Below, piece by piece: positions 4,628 to 5,858 of a stretch of DNA of 5,858 nt. Within the stretch, counting starts at the first letter, position 1. Each line of letters starts with the position of its first letter. The stretch lies in the NCBI GenBank assembly GCA_027025615.1, contig JALVQM010000168.1, positions 1 to 5,858 on the forward strand, read 5' to 3'. This DNA is from Desulfobacteraceae bacterium (GTDB lineage: Bacteria; Desulfobacterota; Desulfobacteria; Desulfobacterales; Desulfosarcinaceae). A program made the translations under genes and the position numbers. The notes below the pieces were generated by a model. That model was given only the letters and a program-made list of their open reading frames with translations, ran no database searches and was not told the DNA's origin.

Positions 4628-5858
4628 ATGCGCCGGTTCAATGTAACTTTAAATGATGTTTACAAGGGCTACCAACACGATCAGGACAAGCTTATTGATC
4701 CACGGGAAACAGTAAACCGCCTTAAAACCAGGCTTGCCGGGTTAAAACTCGACATACTGGAAAAGACAGTCAGGATAGACACCGGGCGGCTGGACATTCC
4801 TGTCTATTTCAGCAGGTGCGGCCAGGATGCGTGGAAGATAATCGGTAATCGTAAACAAATGGGCAAGGGCGCGACCCCCAAGCAGGCAGAGGCAAGCGCC
4901 GTAATGGAGCTGGCCGAACGTTTCAGCCTTTTCAGTTTCCGCGCCAATCAATCAAACTTCAAACAGGCAACTTACCGGCAGATTGGCGATGAAGCCCTGG
5001 ACTTTGAGACCATCGCCCGCTCAGTCAACGACACTTCTGATGATCTTGAGGTTGCCGGAAAAATATTTGAAAAACTTCCTCTCCAATGGACCTGGGCTTT
5101 TAGCCTGACAAACAACCGGCCTCTTTTGATTCCCTTTAACTGGTTCTACGCCATCAATGAGTACAATGGCTCATCGGCCGGCAATTGTCCTGAAGAAGCC
5201 CTGGTCCAGGGCATAAGTGAAGTGGTCGAACGCCACGTGTCTGCCCTTGTCTGTCGCTCTGAACTCAAAGTGCCGTTGATCGACAAAGCTTCCATTGAAG
5301 ACCGGGTTGCCCTTGAACTACTTGAAAAATTCGAAAAAGCCGGAGTAGAAGTTTTTCTTTCAGACCTTACCCTGGGAACGGGAATCCCCACGGTCAGCGC
5401 CCTGGCCTGGGATCCGGCAACCTTCCCGGCAAAAAGCGAAATCGTTTGGACTGCAGGCACCATGCCCAGCCCGGTAAAAGCCCTGTGTCGTGCACTGACT
5501 GAAGTAGCGCAACTAGGAGGGGATTTCAACACCGGCTCAAACTACGTCGCAAGTGGTCTGCCTAAATTTAAATCAATCCAACAGGCGGATTTTCTGATAA
5601 ATCCGTCCTTTAGTACGTCTTTGGGCAGCCTGCCGGATATATCGGATTCCAATATTAAAGTAGAGGTTGAAAACCTGGTAGCAGCCCTGGCACACAATAA
5701 CATGGAAGTCATGGTTGTGGATATTTTACATCCAGAGCTTCAGGTTCCCGCCTATTATACAATTGTTCCCGGCGCCGAGTTTCGTGAACGGGCGGAAAAC
5801 TCTACTGTAGCCATGCTTTGCGCCAGGCTTATCAGCGAGACTTTGCCAATTCCGCAAG
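4628..5858 (+). CDS. YcaO-family ATP-dependent protein, N-terminal 410 residues
   Basis: YcaO proteins use ATP to phosphorylate amide backbones, catalysing cyclodehydration, thioamidation or related reactions, while E. coli YcaO is linked to ribosomal protein S12 methylthiolation. The three nucleotide- and magnesium-binding signatures are visible. Sx3ExxER is at S90, E94, E97 and R98, after MGKGATPKQAEA. Qx3ExxER is at Q194, E198, E201 and R202, after NGSSAGNCPEEA. Rx3E is at R288 and E292. A further conserved-looking stretch, PAYYTIVPGAEFRERAE, is at 374-390. The frame is open to the right edge, so the C-terminus is missing. That matters, because a terminal PxPxP would suggest azoline formation and a TPR tail the E. 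coli-like group. The start is the ATG with AAGGA 7 nt upstream. No TfuA, cyclodehydratase partner or Cys/Ser/Thr-rich precursor is seen on the visible side. Family assignment is firm; the substrate is unknown. Confidence 0.93.
   Translation, partial: MRRFNVTLNDVYKGYQHDQDKLIDPRETVNRLKTRLAGLKLDILEKTVRIDTGRLDIPVYFSRCGQDAWKIIGNRKQMGKGATPKQAEASAVMELAERFSLFSFRANQSNFKQATYRQIGDEALDFETIARSVNDTSDDLEVAGKIFEKLPLQWTWAFSLTNNRPLLIPFNWFYAINEYNGSSAGNCPEEALVQGISEVVERHVSALVCRSELKVPLIDKASIEDRVALELLEKFEKAGVEVFLSDLTLGTGIPTVSALAWDPATFPAKSEIVWTAGTMPSPVKALCRALTEVAQLGGDFNTGSNYVASGLPKFKSIQQADFLINPSFSTSLGSLPDISDSNIKVEVENLVAALAHNNMEVMVVDILHPELQVPAYYTIVPGAEFRERAENSTVAMLCARLISETLPIPQ

Noticed and set aside
5146..5532. 128-codon minus-strand ORF within the YcaO gene
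   Set aside because: The plus-strand frame carries the YcaO signatures; the minus frame is Ser/Arg-rich shadow sequence.

Overview
The window looks like chromosomal housekeeping DNA from a Gram-negative bacterium, most likely a member of the Desulfobacterota (formerly Deltaproteobacteria). This is inferred from protein style (the sigma-70 region 1.1, the YcaO protein and the small Arg-rich protein), the lipoprotein signal, the moderate GC content and the dnaG-rpoD pairing. No 16S rRNA or lineage marker is present, so the assignment is tentative.

Layout, left to right. (1) Positions 1-2344, minus strand: the primase and sigma factor part of a macromolecular-synthesis operon. A near-consensus sigma-70 promoter (2316-2344) is followed by a leader of about 200 nt, then dnaG, then rpoD, which starts 5 nt after the dnaG stop and runs off the left edge. 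rpsU, the usual first gene of this operon in enterics, is not next to dnaG. The leader carries a 13-bp hairpin followed by a T-rich tract, and a second 9-bp hairpin close to the dnaG start. (2) 2501-3872, minus strand: hisB (imidazoleglycerol-phosphate dehydratase), then 52 nt later a predicted outer-membrane lipoprotein of unknown function. (3) 4100-4345, minus strand: an 81-residue Arg-rich protein with repeated Asp-Arg-Arg units and a strong ribosome binding site. (4) 4346-4627: a divergent promoter region with two perfect inverted repeats. (5) 4628-5858, plus strand: the first 410 codons of a YcaO-family ATP-dependent enzyme, open at the right edge.

DnaG primes replication and RpoD directs housekeeping transcription; their coupling is classical. 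HisB, the lipoprotein, the Arg-rich protein and YcaO have no evident functional link to them or to each other. I found no mobile element, CRISPR array, tRNA or rRNA. The points most worth a second look are the structured dnaG leader with its promoter and terminator-like hairpin, the lysine-rich N-terminal tail of RpoD, the DRR-repeat protein, and the YcaO gene, whose substrate cannot be told from this window.
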